DNA from: Tolypothrix sp. PCC 7712
GTDB lineage: Bacteria > Cyanobacteriota > Cyanobacteriia > Cyanobacteriales > Nostocaceae
Assembly (NCBI RefSeq): GCF_025860405.1
Contig: NZ_CP063785.1
Span: forward strand, 3,410,001 to 3,474,000
Length of the DNA stretch: 64,000 nucleotides
Reading direction: 5' to 3'
Part shown: positions 1-12,927 of the stretch, in pieces
Layout of the letters: each line of letters begins with the position of its first letter
Numbering within the stretch: the stretch's first letter is position 1
Notes under the pieces: model-generated
What the model saw: only the letters and a program-made list of their open reading frames with translations
Told to the model about the DNA's origin: nothing
Databases searched by the model: none
Position numbers and translations under genes: made by a program

Positions 1-143
1 TATCTGATCGTAGCTGCTTTACATGTAAAATGCGATCGCGGTTATTCTAGAATATTTGTAAAATCAAGCAAGAGTCATGGCTTCGTCAAAGCTTTCTTTG
101 CGACACACGCCGCGAATGGCTAAAATACAGCAGTATAAAATTA

Positions 144-374
144 ATGATACGAATTCCATTACAAGAAGCTCAACTTCGTTTACCCGAACTGATTGCTAGT
201 TTACAACCTGGGGAAGAAGTAGAAATTTTTTCTGGCAATCGTACTGTCGCCAGATTGATTGGCGAACTTCAACCACTCCGCAAGCCTCGTCAGCCTGGTA
301 GTGCAATTGGAACCTTAACTATTCTTTCAGAAGACGAAACCCATTTGGAAGACTTTCACGAGTATATGTCATGA
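144..374 (+). CDS. Phd/YefM-family antitoxin
   Basis: A 76-residue protein with the shape of Phd/YefM antitoxins: an N-terminal segment (RIPLQEAQLRLPELIASLQPG) typical of the DNA-binding antitoxin fold, a basic middle and an acidic C-terminal tail (SEDETHLEDFHEYMS) of the kind that wraps the toxin. Such antitoxins bind and neutralise a PIN-domain RNase and repress their own operon. The stop codon overlaps the start of the downstream PIN gene (ATGA, 4 bp), the usual translationally coupled antitoxin-toxin order. The toxin partner is interrupted, so this antitoxin may now be an orphan. Confidence 0.85.
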   Translation: MIRIPLQEAQLRLPELIASLQPGEEVEIFSGNRTVARLIGELQPLRKPRQPGSAIGTLTILSEDETHLEDFHEYMS

Positions 375-757
375 AGTTTTTGCTTGATACTCAGGCATTT
401 CTGTGGTTTGTACTTAATGATCGCGCCCTTAGCCAAATTGCCTGTGATTTAATTGTCGATCCCTTCAATGATATCTTGCTTAGTCCTGCTTCCTATTGGG
501 AAATTGCCATTAAAGTTAGTATTGGTAAGTATGAAATTCCTGGAGATTTTGCAACTTGGATGGAGCATCAAATCTAAGTTAATGAATTAGAAATATTACC
601 AATAAAAGTTTCTCATGTCGCTGCGCTTATAACTCTCCCATTTCATCATAAAGACCCTTTTGATCGGCTTTTGGTTGCCCAAGCACTCACAGAAGAAATT
701 CCCATCATTAGTGTTGATGCAATATTAGATAATTATGCAGTTACTCGTTACTGGTAA
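371..757 (+). pseudogene. PIN-domain (VapC-like) toxin, broken by an in-frame stop
   Basis: The frame opens with MKFLLDTQAFLWFV, the first strand and first catalytic Asp of PIN RNases, and runs 68 codons to a TAA at 575-577. Reading on in the same frame gives an uninterrupted, family-like C-terminal half: VNELEILPIKVSHV, then PFHHKDPFDRLLVAQAL and IISVDAILDNY, ending at TAA 755-757. These contain the conserved acidic residues of the PIN fold (KDPFDRLL; SVD). Without the stop, the product would be about 128 residues, the normal length. A single CAA-to-TAA change would explain it. No frameshift is needed. Unless the stop is read through, the toxin is inactive. Confidence 0.85.
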
Positions 758-779
758 GTACGATAATCTGCTGTTAGTC

Positions 780-955
780 GTGGTGCGATCGCAAAAGCCA
801 TTTCTGACACTACAAAAACTATTTCCGACACTACATTTGCTGTTTTTTATACTACATTTGCTATTTTGGCGATCCTAAAAGCTGTTTTTTATACTACATT
901 TGCTATTCTTGAGACTACAATTGCCGTTTTTATACTACATTTGCTGTTTCAGGAG
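780..955. repeat. Degenerate tandem repeat, unit about 19-21 bp
   Basis: The phrase ACTACATTTGCT followed by a T-run recurs about five times with variable spacing (near 833, 852, 894, 914 and 933), mixed with GACACTACAAAAACTATTT-like variants. No open frame uses it. It fills the gap between the broken toxin and the next gene. Confidence 0.6.
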
Positions 956-1026
956 TCGCCAAAATAGCTTTTAAGACAAGATTTACTATTTTAGCGATGC
1001 TGGGTAAAGGGGATAGTATGTCAGGT

Positions 1027-1154
1027 GTAGGTTGGGTTGAGAAATGTAGACGCGCAGCGGCTTCCCGTTCGCTAAAAGCATTCCCGAAGGGTAGGGTAAA
1101 CCAACACCCGAAAAATTTAGTATTGTTGGGTTTCGATCTGTTCAACCCAACCTT
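1027..1154. repeat. Palindromic element with TAGGTTGGGTTGA ends
   Basis: GTAGGTTGGGTTGA at 1027-1040 is mirrored by TTCAACCCAACCTT at 1141-1154. The same termini enclose the element at 63174-63266, so this is a dispersed family. The interior holds extra GC-rich palindromic sequence (around 1048-1092) that the other copy lacks, which suggests a nested small repeat. Confidence 0.6.
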
Positions 1155-1175
1155 GCATCTTAAGAGAAGTAGTAA

Positions 1176-1811
1176 GCTAAGTTACAAACAATCAGCAAAT
1201 TCAACAGATTACTTCTCGCTGCTTCAATTTCACTATCAGCATTAACATTCAATAGTCCCAAAGTAGATGCAATCATCAGCCAAAACCTCAATCTAACCGA
1301 ATTATCCACATCAACTGGCATCTACACACAGACTAGCACTGAAGATATTGCAACCGCATCAGAATGGAAAGAATTCTCTCCCGATGCAGGTAAATCCTCT
1401 ATTCTCATGCCAAATGGTGACATCTCGGACATGACACCAGATAAAAGCGAAATGCATAAGAACATTGAGTCTACAAAAATGTATCTGAGTCTTCATGGCA
1501 CAGATGTGTATATGGTTAGCTATGCTGACTTTAAAAATGATGTGACTCAGATTTCCTCAAGTGAATTATTGGATTCTGCTCTACAAGGAATGTTAGGGGA
1601 TGAGAAACAATTACTCAGCGAGCAAAATATTAATCTAGGTGCATATCCTGGTAAAGAAATTAAGCTGTGGGATGAAAAAGAAGGAATGACTTGGACGGGG
1701 AGAATTTTTATTGTTAACCAACGGATGTATATGCTCTTAGTTGTCAGCGATCAAAATCCGCAAGTCAGTGATATCAGAAAGTTTTTTGACTCTTTCCAGT
1801 TGATCCAATAG
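1176..1811 (+). CDS. Hypothetical secreted protein; no canonical start codon for its signal peptide
   Basis: The first ATG is at 1407 (134 residues), but the same frame is open from 1176. The upstream codons read KLQTISKFNRLLLAASISLS, then ALTFNSPKVDA, an obvious signal peptide, followed by a natural mature N-terminus and the motif EWKEFSPDAGKSSILMPNG. Cyanobacterial proteins with a W-x-x-FSP...SILMP opening, a VSYADF strand and a C-terminal RIFIVNQRMYMLLVVS strand are commonly exported proteins of unknown function. The stretch after the upstream stop (1173-1175) has no ATG, GTG or TTG before the signal peptide. Either the start codon is lost (a pseudogene or truncated protein from 1407) or a rare codon such as ATC is used. 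Confidence 0.6.
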   Translation, partial: AKLQTISKFNRLLLAASISLSALTFNSPKVDAIISQNLNLTELSTSTGIYTQTSTEDIATASEWKEFSPDAGKSSILMPNGDISDMTPDKSEMHKNIESTKMYLSLHGTDVYMVSYADFKNDVTQISSSELLDSALQGMLGDEKQLLSEQNINLGAYPGKEIKLWDEKEGMTWTGRIFIVNQRMYMLLVVSDQNPQVSDIRKFFDSFQLIQ

Positions 1812-1871
1812 TCATCAAATTACGGAAAATTGGCACAGTAAAGGACATAGCACTGCTGTGTCCTTTCAACT

Positions 1872-1905
1872 GTTAACTGTTGACTGTTGACTGTTGACTG
1901 TTCAC
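1872..1905. repeat. Heptamer STRR (TTGACTG)n
   Basis: Tandem copies of a 7-bp unit TTGACTG/TGTTGAC after the 1811 stop. The same unit recurs at about 16849, 30965 and 49998. It is typical of filamentous cyanobacteria and part of the 1812-2165 gap, which otherwise holds only the apc terminator. Confidence 0.8.
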
Positions 1906-2100
1906 AGACTTAAAAGCCTTTTATTGTGAGGGTTTTTTCTTAGCTTGATGTCTTAATCTATCTGGCTATAACTATAACGGTTCTAGATTTGGGAGTGCGA
2001 TCGCTCTTTGAGCAATTTCTGTAGGTAAAGCTATTATCACCTAACTCGTTTGAATCACAAAGGACTAATGACAAATGACCAATGACAAATGACAAACAAC

Positions 2101-2126
2101 AAAAAAGAGGCCTCACTCGACCTCTT
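2101..2126 (-). terminator. Rho-independent terminator of the apc operon
   Basis: On the minus strand, AAGAGGTC, a 6-nt loop and GGCCTCTT form an 8-bp stem followed directly by a run of T. It lies about 40 bp after the apcC stop codon. Confidence 0.8.
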
Positions 2127-2165
2127 CGCAACTCCCTACAATAATCTTCGTTATATAGATGGTAA

Positions 2166-2372
2166 TTACAGCAACCCAGTGTTAGTACCTTGCTTACCAG
2201 TTGCCAATTCAACTTTAACGATTTTGCCACCCATTTTCATGATGCGTTGCTGTTCGCGGAACCAGTTCTCGAAGGGTACTAATTTGGTGAAGTAGGTATT
2301 TTGTAGTTCGCGCTGGGTGCGAATCCGGGTTTGACTGGGTACACAAGCAGTAACTTTAAACAACCGGGCCAT
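2166..2372 (-). CDS. apcC: Phycobilisome 7.8 kDa core linker (LC)
   Basis: A 68-residue small core linker (MARLFKVTACVPSQTRIRTQ..., ending KVELATGKQGTNTGLL), a near-perfect family match in length and sequence. LC caps the allophycocyanin trimers at the ends of core cylinders and tunes their spectrum. It is the last gene of the minus-strand apcE-apcA-apcB-apcC cluster, 240 bp after apcB. An AGGAGA Shine-Dalgarno lies about 8 nt before the ATG. The apcB-apcC gap carries a long-range inverted repeat (TGGAAATCAA near 2469, TTGATTTCCA near 2559) that could reduce read-through or protect the 3' end of the upstream message. Confidence 0.97.
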   Translation of the reverse strand: MARLFKVTACVPSQTRIRTQRELQNTYFTKLVPFENWFREQQRIMKMGGKIVKVELATGKQGTNTGLL

Positions 2373-2612
2373 CTTAGATTCTCCTGTAGTAATTGTGAAA
2401 ACTTTTTTATTTCAAAAAAGGGGAGTGTTTTTTAAGACAAATTCTTTAAATTAATCACTGCAAAGGCTGGAAATCAAGCATCAATACTAGACCACTAACA
2501 CTCATCATAATTGATTATTTCAACCAAGGTAAGCGATAAACGCTCTAGCACTCACGATTGATTTCCAGACCTCAATTAAGCTGCACCTAAATTATTAAGT
2601 GCCAACTAACTC

Positions 2613-3101
2613 TTAGCTTAAGCCAGAGGAGATGTAGTCTAGGTAAACACCCATTTCTTTACCAGCGTCAGAACCTACCAAGCTAGCGGTTACTTCTTTG
2701 ATAGCTTGGATAGCTTGTACGGTGGAGCTAACGGGAACACCCAAGGAGTTGTAGGTTTCTTTCAAACCGTTGAGTACGCGCTCGTCGAGGATGGAAGGAT
2801 CGCCAGCTAACATAGCGTAGGTAGCGTAGCGCAAGTAGTAGTCTAAGTCGCGGATACAAGCAGCGTAGCGACGGGTGGTGTACATGTTACCACCGGGGCG
2901 GGTAACGTCAGAGTACAACAAAGATTTTGCTACAGCTTCTTTAACAATTGCAGCAGCGTTTGCACTGATGGTGCTAGCAGCACGTACACGCAGTTCGCCA
3001 GTTCCAAAGTAGCCTTTTAGCTTATCTAAAGCAGCAGAGTCCAAATATTTACCTTGAACGTCTGCAGAGTTGATGACAGAGGTAATTGCGTCTTGAGCCA
3101 T
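2613..3101 (-). CDS. apcB: Allophycocyanin beta subunit
   Basis: 162 residues starting [21 protein letters not shown] longer frame starts upstream at 3134, but the extra residues ([11 protein letters not shown]) are not family sequence, and a GGA-containing ribosome site precedes the ATG at 3101, so this start is chosen. Cys82 ([14 protein letters not shown]) is the phycocyanobilin attachment site, and Asn72 in RPGGNMY is the position that is gamma-N-methylated in beta phycobiliproteins. It pairs with ApcA to form the trimers of the phycobilisome core on the thylakoid surface. apcA lies 65 bp upstream in the same operon. Confidence 0.97.
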   Translation of the reverse strand: MAQDAITSVINSADVQGKYLDSAALDKLKGYFGTGELRVRAASTISANAAAIVKEAVAKSLLYSDVTRPGGNMYTTRRYAACIRDLDYYLRYATYAMLAGDPSILDERVLNGLKETYNSLGVPVSSTVQAIQAIKEVTASLVGSDAGKEMGVYLDYISSGLS

Positions 3102-3166
3102 ATTGTTAATTCCTTTTTTCCAACCGTATTGCAATACTTCGGTTTTAGCGACGAAACAGCTTTAAC

Positions 3167-3652
3167 CTAGGAGAGGGCACCAACTACGTAGTCGAAGTAA
3201 GAACCAGCTTCAGCAGCGTCTTCACCAGACAGTAAGGAGGAAGCACCACTCTTCAGGGCACGGATACCTTCGGTAATACCTTCAATAGGAGTACCCAAGG
3301 ATTTGTACATTTCACGAGCACCGATTACACCGATTTCTTCGATGGGGGTAACATCGCCAGATACGATTCCGTAGGTAACTAGACGCAAGTAGTAGTCTAA
3401 GTCGCGTAAGCAGGTAGCAGTCAATTCTTGACCGTAAGCGTTACCACCAGGAGATACAACGTCAGGACGCTTTTGGAAAACTTGTTCGCCAGCTTGCTTA
3501 ACCAAACGCTCGCGGTTTTCGGTCAAAATTTGAGCAATCCGCAGACGGCGCTCACCACCGCTCACAAAGCTCTTGATTCGATCTAGTTCGCCAGGGCTGA
3601 GGTAGCGGGCTTCTGCATCAGCATTCACGATGGACTTCGTGACGATACTCAT
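3167..3652 (-). CDS. apcA: Allophycocyanin alpha subunit
   Basis: A 161-residue phycobiliprotein ([20 protein letters not shown]...). Cys81 in [14 protein letters not shown] is the bilin attachment residue. GGAGGA lies about 6 nt before the ATG, an unusually strong site that fits a very abundant protein. It forms the alpha-beta protomer with ApcB in the light-harvesting core, passing energy to ApcE and then to the photosystems. It is transcribed after apcE, with a 442-bp gap that probably contains its own strong promoter, as is common for apcAB. Confidence 0.97.
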   Translation of the reverse strand: MSIVTKSIVNADAEARYLSPGELDRIKSFVSGGERRLRIAQILTENRERLVKQAGEQVFQKRPDVVSPGGNAYGQELTATCLRDLDYYLRLVTYGIVSGDVTPIEEIGVIGAREMYKSLGTPIEGITEGIRALKSGASSLLSGEDAAEAGSYFDYVVGALS

Positions 3653-4094
3653 TAATGGATTCCTCCAACTACGATTTAAACCAGAATTTAATTAAAACTG
3701 GTGCGACTTTCAATTTGGACAATGGTAGCTGCGTTTTTTCGTTTTTATTAAACATGGCTCTTGACAAAATGTCTCAGCTATGGATTTACGAGTTACTTGA
3801 GTCAATACAACCACACAAGTATTTCAAACATCAGTTACCTTCCGCAAAACATTCTCCGGCATTCTGTTGAGCATTTATGACTGCTCTTAATATTTTGTAA
3901 TATTACTTTTCAGATTTACGTTATTTTTTCCAATCTGAAAGTAATGTTACGAAAAATTGCCAAGCTCTTGTCAAAAGTCAACAGTGCTGGTTCACGCCCA
4001 GAAATCAGCACTCAGTACTCAAAACAGAATTTGGTCAAGAGTCCAAGGCATGAACTCCTGACCTGTGAGTGTTAATTAGTGACAAACGAGAGTA
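3653..4094 (-). promoter_or_regulatory. apcE-apcA intergenic region, probable apcA promoter
   Basis: 442 bp without a credible gene; the small plus-strand frame at 3655-3870 has no family features. Strongly expressed apcAB mRNA usually starts from promoters in this gap. I cannot point to a specific -10/-35 pair with confidence. An imperfect inverted AT-rich repeat lies near 3888-3945. Confidence 0.4.
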
Positions 4095-7860
<3,766 letters not shown>

Positions 7861-9096
7861 ATGTCAGATCCTCAAACCGTTAGCACTGCTGTTGCCAAAC
7901 TCTACGATACCTATCCATTTCCGCCAGAACCACTGCTTGATGAAGCCCCACCTGGGTACAATTGGCGTTGGAATTGGCTAGCAGCTTATAATTTTTGCAC
8001 TGGACAGAAGCCACAAAAGCAGAATATTCGGATTTTAGATGCAGGATGTGGCTCTGGGGTGGGAACAGAATACTTGGTGCATCTTAACCCTCACGCACAA
8101 GTCGTCGGTATTGACCTGAGTGCTGGTACATTGGCAGTCGCAAAAGAACGTTGTCAACGTTCTGGCGCTAACCGTGTGGAGTTTCATCACCTGAGTTTGT
8201 TCGATGTCGAACAGCTACCAGGTGAATTTGACTTAATTAATTGCGTTGGCGTTTTGCATCATACCTCTGACCCCATTCGTGGAATTCAAGCCTTAGCCAA
8301 AAAGTTAGCCCCAGGCGGTTTGATGCACATTTTTGTATATGGTGAGTTGGGACGCTGGGAAATTCAACTGATGCAAAAAGCGATCGCTCTCCTTCAAGGT
8401 GAAAAACGTGGCGATTACCGTGATGGGGTACAAGTTGGGCGGCAAATATTCGCTTCTTTACCAGAAAATAATAGGATTGCCAAACGGGAAAAAGAGCGCT
8501 GGTCATTAGAAAATCATCGGGATGAAAACTTCGCTGATATGTATGTTCATCCCCAAGAGATTGATTACAACATTGAGACGCTATTTGAATTAATTGACGC
8601 TTCTGGCTTAGAGTTTATCGGTTTCTCCAATCCTGGTTTCTGGCAATTAGACAGACTTTTAGCGAAAGCACCCGATTTGATGGAGCGAACTAAAAACTTG
8701 AGCGATGCCTCCGGCAGGCTACGCCAACGCCAAATCTACCGTTTAATTGAATTACTCGATCCAGAAGTTACCCATTACGAATTTTTCCTAGGTCGTCCTC
8801 CGATTACGAAAGCTGATTGGTCAGATGATAACGCTCTATTGCAGGCAATTCCTGAACTTAATCCTTGTATAGATGGCTTTCCCAGCCAATGTATATTTAA
8901 CTACGATTACCAAATAGTTAATTTGTCAGCAGAAGAGTTGGAATTTCTACAACGCTGTGATGGTAATTCTACAGTGGCGCAAATAATATCTGCTGTACAG
9001 CTAGAGTTAGATAAAGTGAAACAGCTGCTCAAGCAACAAATAGTGATGTTGACTCCAACCTCAATAGATTTGGACTCAGTTAGCTCACGCGGTTAA
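7861..9096 (+). CDS. Class I SAM-dependent methyltransferase
   Basis: 411 residues. Motif I is ILDAGCGSGVGTEYL (about residues 58-72), the acidic ribose-binding residue follows in VVGIDLS, and the post-I to IV region reads FDLINCVGVLHHTSDP, then APGGLMHIFVYGE. These define a Rossmann-fold methyltransferase of the UbiE/Methyltransf_11-12 type. The C-terminal 170 residues are not a standard catalytic domain and may select the substrate, which is unknown. Residues around SDASGRLRQRQ are encoded by a small palindromic repeat (8703-8730) that appears inserted in frame. A hairpin terminator follows. A similar gene lies near the apc and atp clusters in related genomes as I recall them, so the neighbourhood is ordinary. 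Confidence 0.88.
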   Translation: MSDPQTVSTAVAKLYDTYPFPPEPLLDEAPPGYNWRWNWLAAYNFCTGQKPQKQNIRILDAGCGSGVGTEYLVHLNPHAQVVGIDLSAGTLAVAKERCQRSGANRVEFHHLSLFDVEQLPGEFDLINCVGVLHHTSDPIRGIQALAKKLAPGGLMHIFVYGELGRWEIQLMQKAIALLQGEKRGDYRDGVQVGRQIFASLPENNRIAKREKERWSLENHRDENFADMYVHPQEIDYNIETLFELIDASGLEFIGFSNPGFWQLDRLLAKAPDLMERTKNLSDASGRLRQRQIYRLIELLDPEVTHYEFFLGRPPITKADWSDDNALLQAIPELNPCIDGFPSQCIFNYDYQIVNLSAEELEFLQRCDGNSTVAQIISAVQLELDKVKQLLKQQIVMLTPTSIDLDSVSSRG

Positions 9097-9163
9097 ACCA
9101 AGCTATGTAATTACCTATTCAGGATTTCCACTATCTCACTCAAGTGCTTACATAACAATAAAA

Positions 9164-9193
9164 GTTCGGATTTTGAACTATCCGGATTTTTTT
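9164..9193 (+). terminator. Probable terminator of the methyltransferase gene
   Basis: CGGAT (9167-9171) pairs with ATCCG (9180-9184) and is followed by GATTTTTTTT. An alternative AGTTC/GAACT pairing overlaps. Short stem but a good T-run. Confidence 0.6.
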
Positions 9194-9367
9194 TATTCAA
9201 AAAATATACATTTACCCGAAATTTACAAAACCCTGCAAAAATATAAAGTTTTATTCAAAAATACTTTTTTTGCTTCCGTATAAAAGTAAATGCTAATACA
9301 TTGTACTTGTTATCTCTTACGAGCTTGTACTTACGTAGTTCTACATTAATTAAAGGAGAATTTGCGG

Positions 9368-9895
9368 ATGAAATTAGCGAAAAAGCTGAGTATTGCCGCT
9401 ACTAGTGTTATCTTGTCTGTTGCTGCTGTTAGTGCTAAACCCTCTGAAGCTGCAAGTGTCAAGTTCGCTAGCCAAGCTGGTGGCACATTTAATTACAATG
9501 TAGTTACCGATACAAACAATGAAACGTTGGCTAAAAGTAGTACCATTACAGTTTCTGGTTTGGCTGGCGTAACTAATGTTAATGTTGCAGATTCATCATT
9601 TCTGAAGATTTTTGGATTTGATGAAAATCAGGTTGTTTTGACACTGAAGAAAGCAGCAACAGGTACTGCAATAGGGAACCCCTTTGCAGGATTAGATTTT
9701 TCTATAATCAGTAAATTTACAACACCAGCTACAGTCAGTTTCTCAGTTCTCAATGGTACTCAGTTCAATGCTGGGAATACCACTGGGCCTATAGAAGATG
9801 TCCCTGAACCTATGACAGTTGGTGGCACATTAGTAGCTATTGGCTTTGGTACTTGGCTGAAGCGCAAGAAAGCTGAGTCTGTGCAGAAAGCTTAG
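9368..9895 (+). CDS. PEP-CTERM-anchored exported protein
   Basis: 175 residues from ATG 9368, which has GGAG 9 nt upstream; an in-frame TTG at 9362 is rejected because it falls between the ribosome site and the ATG. The N-terminus MKLAKKLSIAATSVILSVAAVSA is a Sec signal peptide. The mature region is Ser/Thr/Ala-rich beta-type sequence of unknown role. The C-terminus has the sorting signal PEPMTVGGTLVAIGFGTWLKRKK: a PEP motif, a hydrophobic helix and a basic end. Such proteins are processed by exosortase and released or anchored at the surface. The exosortase gene is not in this window. Confidence 0.85.
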   Translation: MKLAKKLSIAATSVILSVAAVSAKPSEAASVKFASQAGGTFNYNVVTDTNNETLAKSSTITVSGLAGVTNVNVADSSFLKIFGFDENQVVLTLKKAATGTAIGNPFAGLDFSIISKFTTPATVSFSVLNGTQFNAGNTTGPIEDVPEPMTVGGTLVAIGFGTWLKRKKAESVQKA

Positions 9896-9969
9896 TTAAT
9901 AAACCCTTCTCACTCAAACCTCCTCTTAGTTAACGGGGTGCAACAACCACTTTGATAAGACATAAATTT

Positions 9970-10009
9970 ATGCCCCTAGAGATTGCCTGTAATTCTCTCT
10001 GAGGGGCAT
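9970..10009. terminator. Inverted repeat after the PEP-CTERM gene, likely terminator
   Basis: ATGCCCCT (9970-9977) pairs with AGGGGCAT (10002-10009), extended by AGAG/CTCT inside. It lies 75 bp after the stop. The T-tract is weak (TCATAATTT). The rest of the 9896-10423 gap shows HIP1 sites but no gene, and must contain the atp operon promoter. Confidence 0.6.
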
Positions 10010-10423
10010 TCATAATTTAGGGCATTGGGTATGGGAAAGACAGATTTTCATGGCAAGACTTGTGTCAGAACCTGGTATGAATGGCTGACTTGAAAATTAT
10101 ACTAACTAGCTACAATTTAGATTCGTAATCAAGAGCGATCGCTCTTGTAAATCTTGGCAGAATATTTGATCAATTGTTGTAACATCTAGGCATTACAACT
10201 CGAGTATTAGTACTTTTACTGAATAGACCTTAAGAAAATTATTAAGCAGCAAGCGATCGCCAGATCAAGAGCTATTGTAAAGGTGTCTGTGACTAGGTCT
10301 AACCCTGTCTCTAATTCTCCTCATCGCCCCTTATTTGGTTGGTTCCTGGCTGCTGAACAACAAGTTAATTGTTTTTTTCTAAAGTATTGTTACCAGATCG
10401 TGATATGATTCAGCTGACTGGAT

Positions 10424-10903
10424 GTGCAGTCATCATCCTTATCTGTACTGGTTTCGAGTCTCGTGAGCTTGTCAGACGAATCAACTGCATCGACTCCAAC
10501 AACAACACCAAATGCTCAATCTGGTTCTGATGACGAAGAACGAGTAAACTCTATGGGAGAGTTCTATCAACTCTACCAGAAGTTGTTGGTAATCACACTT
10601 GTGTTGACAGGGATAATATTTATCTCTGTGTGGATTTTTTATTCCCTAAACATTGCTCTGAATTATTTGATTGGAGCGTGTACAGGTGTGGTTTACTTAA
10701 AAATGCTGGCCAAAGACGTTGAGCGACTCGGTGGTGAGAAAAAGCGTCTGAGTAAAAGTCGTTTTGCTCTATTTATTGGGTTGATTGTATTAGCAACTCA
10801 ATGGCATGAGTTACAGATTTTGCCCATTTTTTTGGGATTTCTAACTTACAAAGCCACGCTCCTCGTCTACACCGTGCAAACTGCGTTTCTTCCTGATTCT
10901 TAA
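10424..10903 (+). CDS. atp1: ATP synthase protein I (Atp1/AtpI)
   Basis: Up to 159 residues from GTG 10424. A second in-frame GTG at 10463 (giving [10 protein letters not shown]...) is an equally plausible start, and no clear ribosome site decides. After a Ser/Thr/Asp-rich N-terminus there are about four membrane helices ([70 protein letters not shown]). This small membrane protein heads F-type ATPase operons and assists c-ring assembly rather than being part of the finished enzyme. First gene of the eight-gene plus-strand operon. Confidence 0.88.
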   Translation: MQSSSLSVLVSSLVSLSDESTASTPTTTPNAQSGSDDEERVNSMGEFYQLYQKLLVITLVLTGIIFISVWIFYSLNIALNYLIGACTGVVYLKMLAKDVERLGGEKKRLSKSRFALFIGLIVLATQWHELQILPIFLGFLTYKATLLVYTVQTAFLPDS

Positions 10904-10963
10904 CAAGTCAGGCTCACAAAGACAATACTCCCATCCTCGCTCGTTGGGGAAAATGCTTGAAGA

Positions 10964-11728
10964 ATGCAAATGCTTAGTGTCTTAAACGCCTTTAATTCAT
11001 TTCCCCTAGCCGAATTAGAAGTAGGTCATCATTTCTACTGGCAATTGGGCAATCTGAAAATTCATGGGCAGGTTTTTCTCACCTCATGGTTTGTGATTGG
11101 CATTCTAGTAATAGCCTCACTAGCTGCTACTCGCAATGCACAAAGAATTCCTCGCGGCATCCAAAATTTGATGGAATATGCCCTAGAATTTATTCGGGAT
11201 CTGGCAAAAAACCAACTTGGTGAGAAAGAGTACCGCCCTTGGGTGCCATTCATTGGCACATTGTTCTTGTTTATATTCGTATCGAACTGGTCAGGCGCGC
11301 TCATCCCTTGGAAACTAATCAAGTTACCTTCTGGTGAATTAGCAGCTCCCACCAATGACATCAATACGACCGTAGCATTGGCATTGCTGACCTCTTTGGC
11401 GTATTTTTACGCGGGTTTTAGCAAGCGGGGTTTGGGCTACTTTAAAAAGTATATTGAGCCAACGCCTGTTCTGTTGCCGATCGCGATCCTAGAAGATTTC
11501 ACCAAGCCCCTCTCCCTAAGCTTCCGTCTATTCGGAAATATATTGGCGGATGAATTGGTTGTAGCGGTGCTGGTTCTGCTTGTTCCTCTATTTATACCTC
11601 TGCCTGTGATGGCTTTGGGTTTATTTACCAGTGCCATCCAAGCCCTGGTATTTGCTACCCTGGCTGGGGCTTATATTCATGAGGCGATGGAGGGACATGG
11701 TGGAGATGAGCATGAGGAGCATCATTAA
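10964..11728 (+). CDS. atpB: ATP synthase F0 subunit a
   Basis: 254 residues (cyanobacterial name atpI). The signature helix [20 protein letters not shown] carries the essential Arg that faces the c-ring Glu in proton transfer. Several further hydrophobic segments and a His/Glu-rich C-terminus ([12 protein letters not shown]) are seen. Two in-frame ATGs (10964 and 10970) compete for the start. Subunit a forms the two proton half-channels in the thylakoid and plasma membrane. It sits 60 bp after atp1 and 151 bp before the c subunit. Confidence 0.97.
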   Translation: MQMLSVLNAFNSFPLAELEVGHHFYWQLGNLKIHGQVFLTSWFVIGILVIASLAATRNAQRIPRGIQNLMEYALEFIRDLAKNQLGEKEYRPWVPFIGTLFLFIFVSNWSGALIPWKLIKLPSGELAAPTNDINTTVALALLTSLAYFYAGFSKRGLGYFKKYIEPTPVLLPIAILEDFTKPLSLSFRLFGNILADELVVAVLVLLVPLFIPLPVMALGLFTSAIQALVFATLAGAYIHEAMEGHGGDEHEEHH

Positions 11729-11837
11729 CGCTTCTCAGGAGATAGCACAGTTCCGACGAGCATAGATGCTCAAAACATCGCCCAGTGCGATTTGTGAGAA
11801 CTCGGTGCAGCGTGGAAACCACGTCTTTACTAGTTAA

Positions 11838-12125
<288 letters not shown>

Positions 12126-12142
12126 GACCTAAAAGTTTTATG

Positions 12143-12176
12143 ATTGTAGAGACGTGAATCTTCACATCTCTACAAT
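12143..12176. other. Hairpin between atpE and the b' gene
   Basis: ATTGTAGAGACGTGAA (12143-12158) pairs with its mirror at 12161-12176 over 16 positions with one mismatch and a 2-nt loop. No T-run follows, so it is more likely an RNA-stabilising or attenuating structure than a full terminator. The TTGTAGAGACG core also resembles a dispersed genomic repeat. Confidence 0.7.
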
Positions 12177-12303
12177 TAAAATCTTTTGGGTATTTAGTCG
12201 TTCTGATGTAAGTTACCCTTGTTGGCTAAGGGTTCCTAAAATTTAAACGGTTGGATGATTTTGCTAGCCATGAACACTGCTACTCCAGCCAAAGAGGAGA
12301 GAA

Positions 12304-12735
12304 ATGTTTGATTTCGATGCTACTTTGCCCTTTATGGCATTGCAGTTCCTGTTGTTAGCAGCTTTATTGAATGTAATTTTCTATAAGCCACTGACCAAGG
12401 TGCTGGACGATCGCGATAATTACATCCGAACGAATACCCTTGATGCCAAAGAACGCTTGGCTAAAGCCGAACGCTTAACCCAGGAATATGAGCAACAACT
12501 AGCAGACGCTCGCAGGCAATCGCAAGCGGCTATAGAAGCAGCTCAGTTGGAAGCTAAGAAAATTACTGCCCAAAAAATCGCTGAAGCGCAACAGGAAGCT
12601 CAACAAGAAAGAGAACGAGCTGCTATTGAAATAGAGCAACAAAAACAACAAGCTTTTAGCGAGTTAGAACAACAAGTTGATGCTCTAAGCAGACAGATTC
12701 TAGAAAAACTATTAGGGCCGGCTCTCGCTAGATAA
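12304..12735 (+). CDS. atpG: ATP synthase F0 subunit b'
   Basis: 143 residues (also called atpF2). A single N-terminal membrane helix ([23 protein letters not shown]) is followed by a long charged coiled coil ([23 protein letters not shown]...). Cyanobacteria and chloroplasts have this second b-type subunit, which pairs with b as the peripheral stalk holding F1 against rotation. An AGAGGAGAG site precedes the ATG. Shorter than b and without an N-terminal extension, as expected for b'. Confidence 0.95.
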   Translation: MFDFDATLPFMALQFLLLAALLNVIFYKPLTKVLDDRDNYIRTNTLDAKERLAKAERLTQEYEQQLADARRQSQAAIEAAQLEAKKITAQKIAEAQQEAQQERERAAIEIEQQKQQAFSELEQQVDALSRQILEKLLGPALAR

Positions 12736-12927
12736 GCGACAGTATTAGGTTCTGTGAAAGCATACGCGCAGATGGGCAATTGCCACGAAGCGCTTAATTA
12801 AGTGTCCAAAAAAGGCACTTTTTTCCTTCGGGAAGTTCAGCAACTTAATAGATCTTAGAGAAGTTAAGAACCTTTATTTCCCTAAAGGAAAATACAACGT
12901 ATTAGCAAGCGAGCAGCGCACTTGTAG

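Noticed and set aside
3655..3870. 71-residue plus-strand frame upstream of apcA
   Set aside because: It lies in the probable apcA promoter region and has no family-like features.
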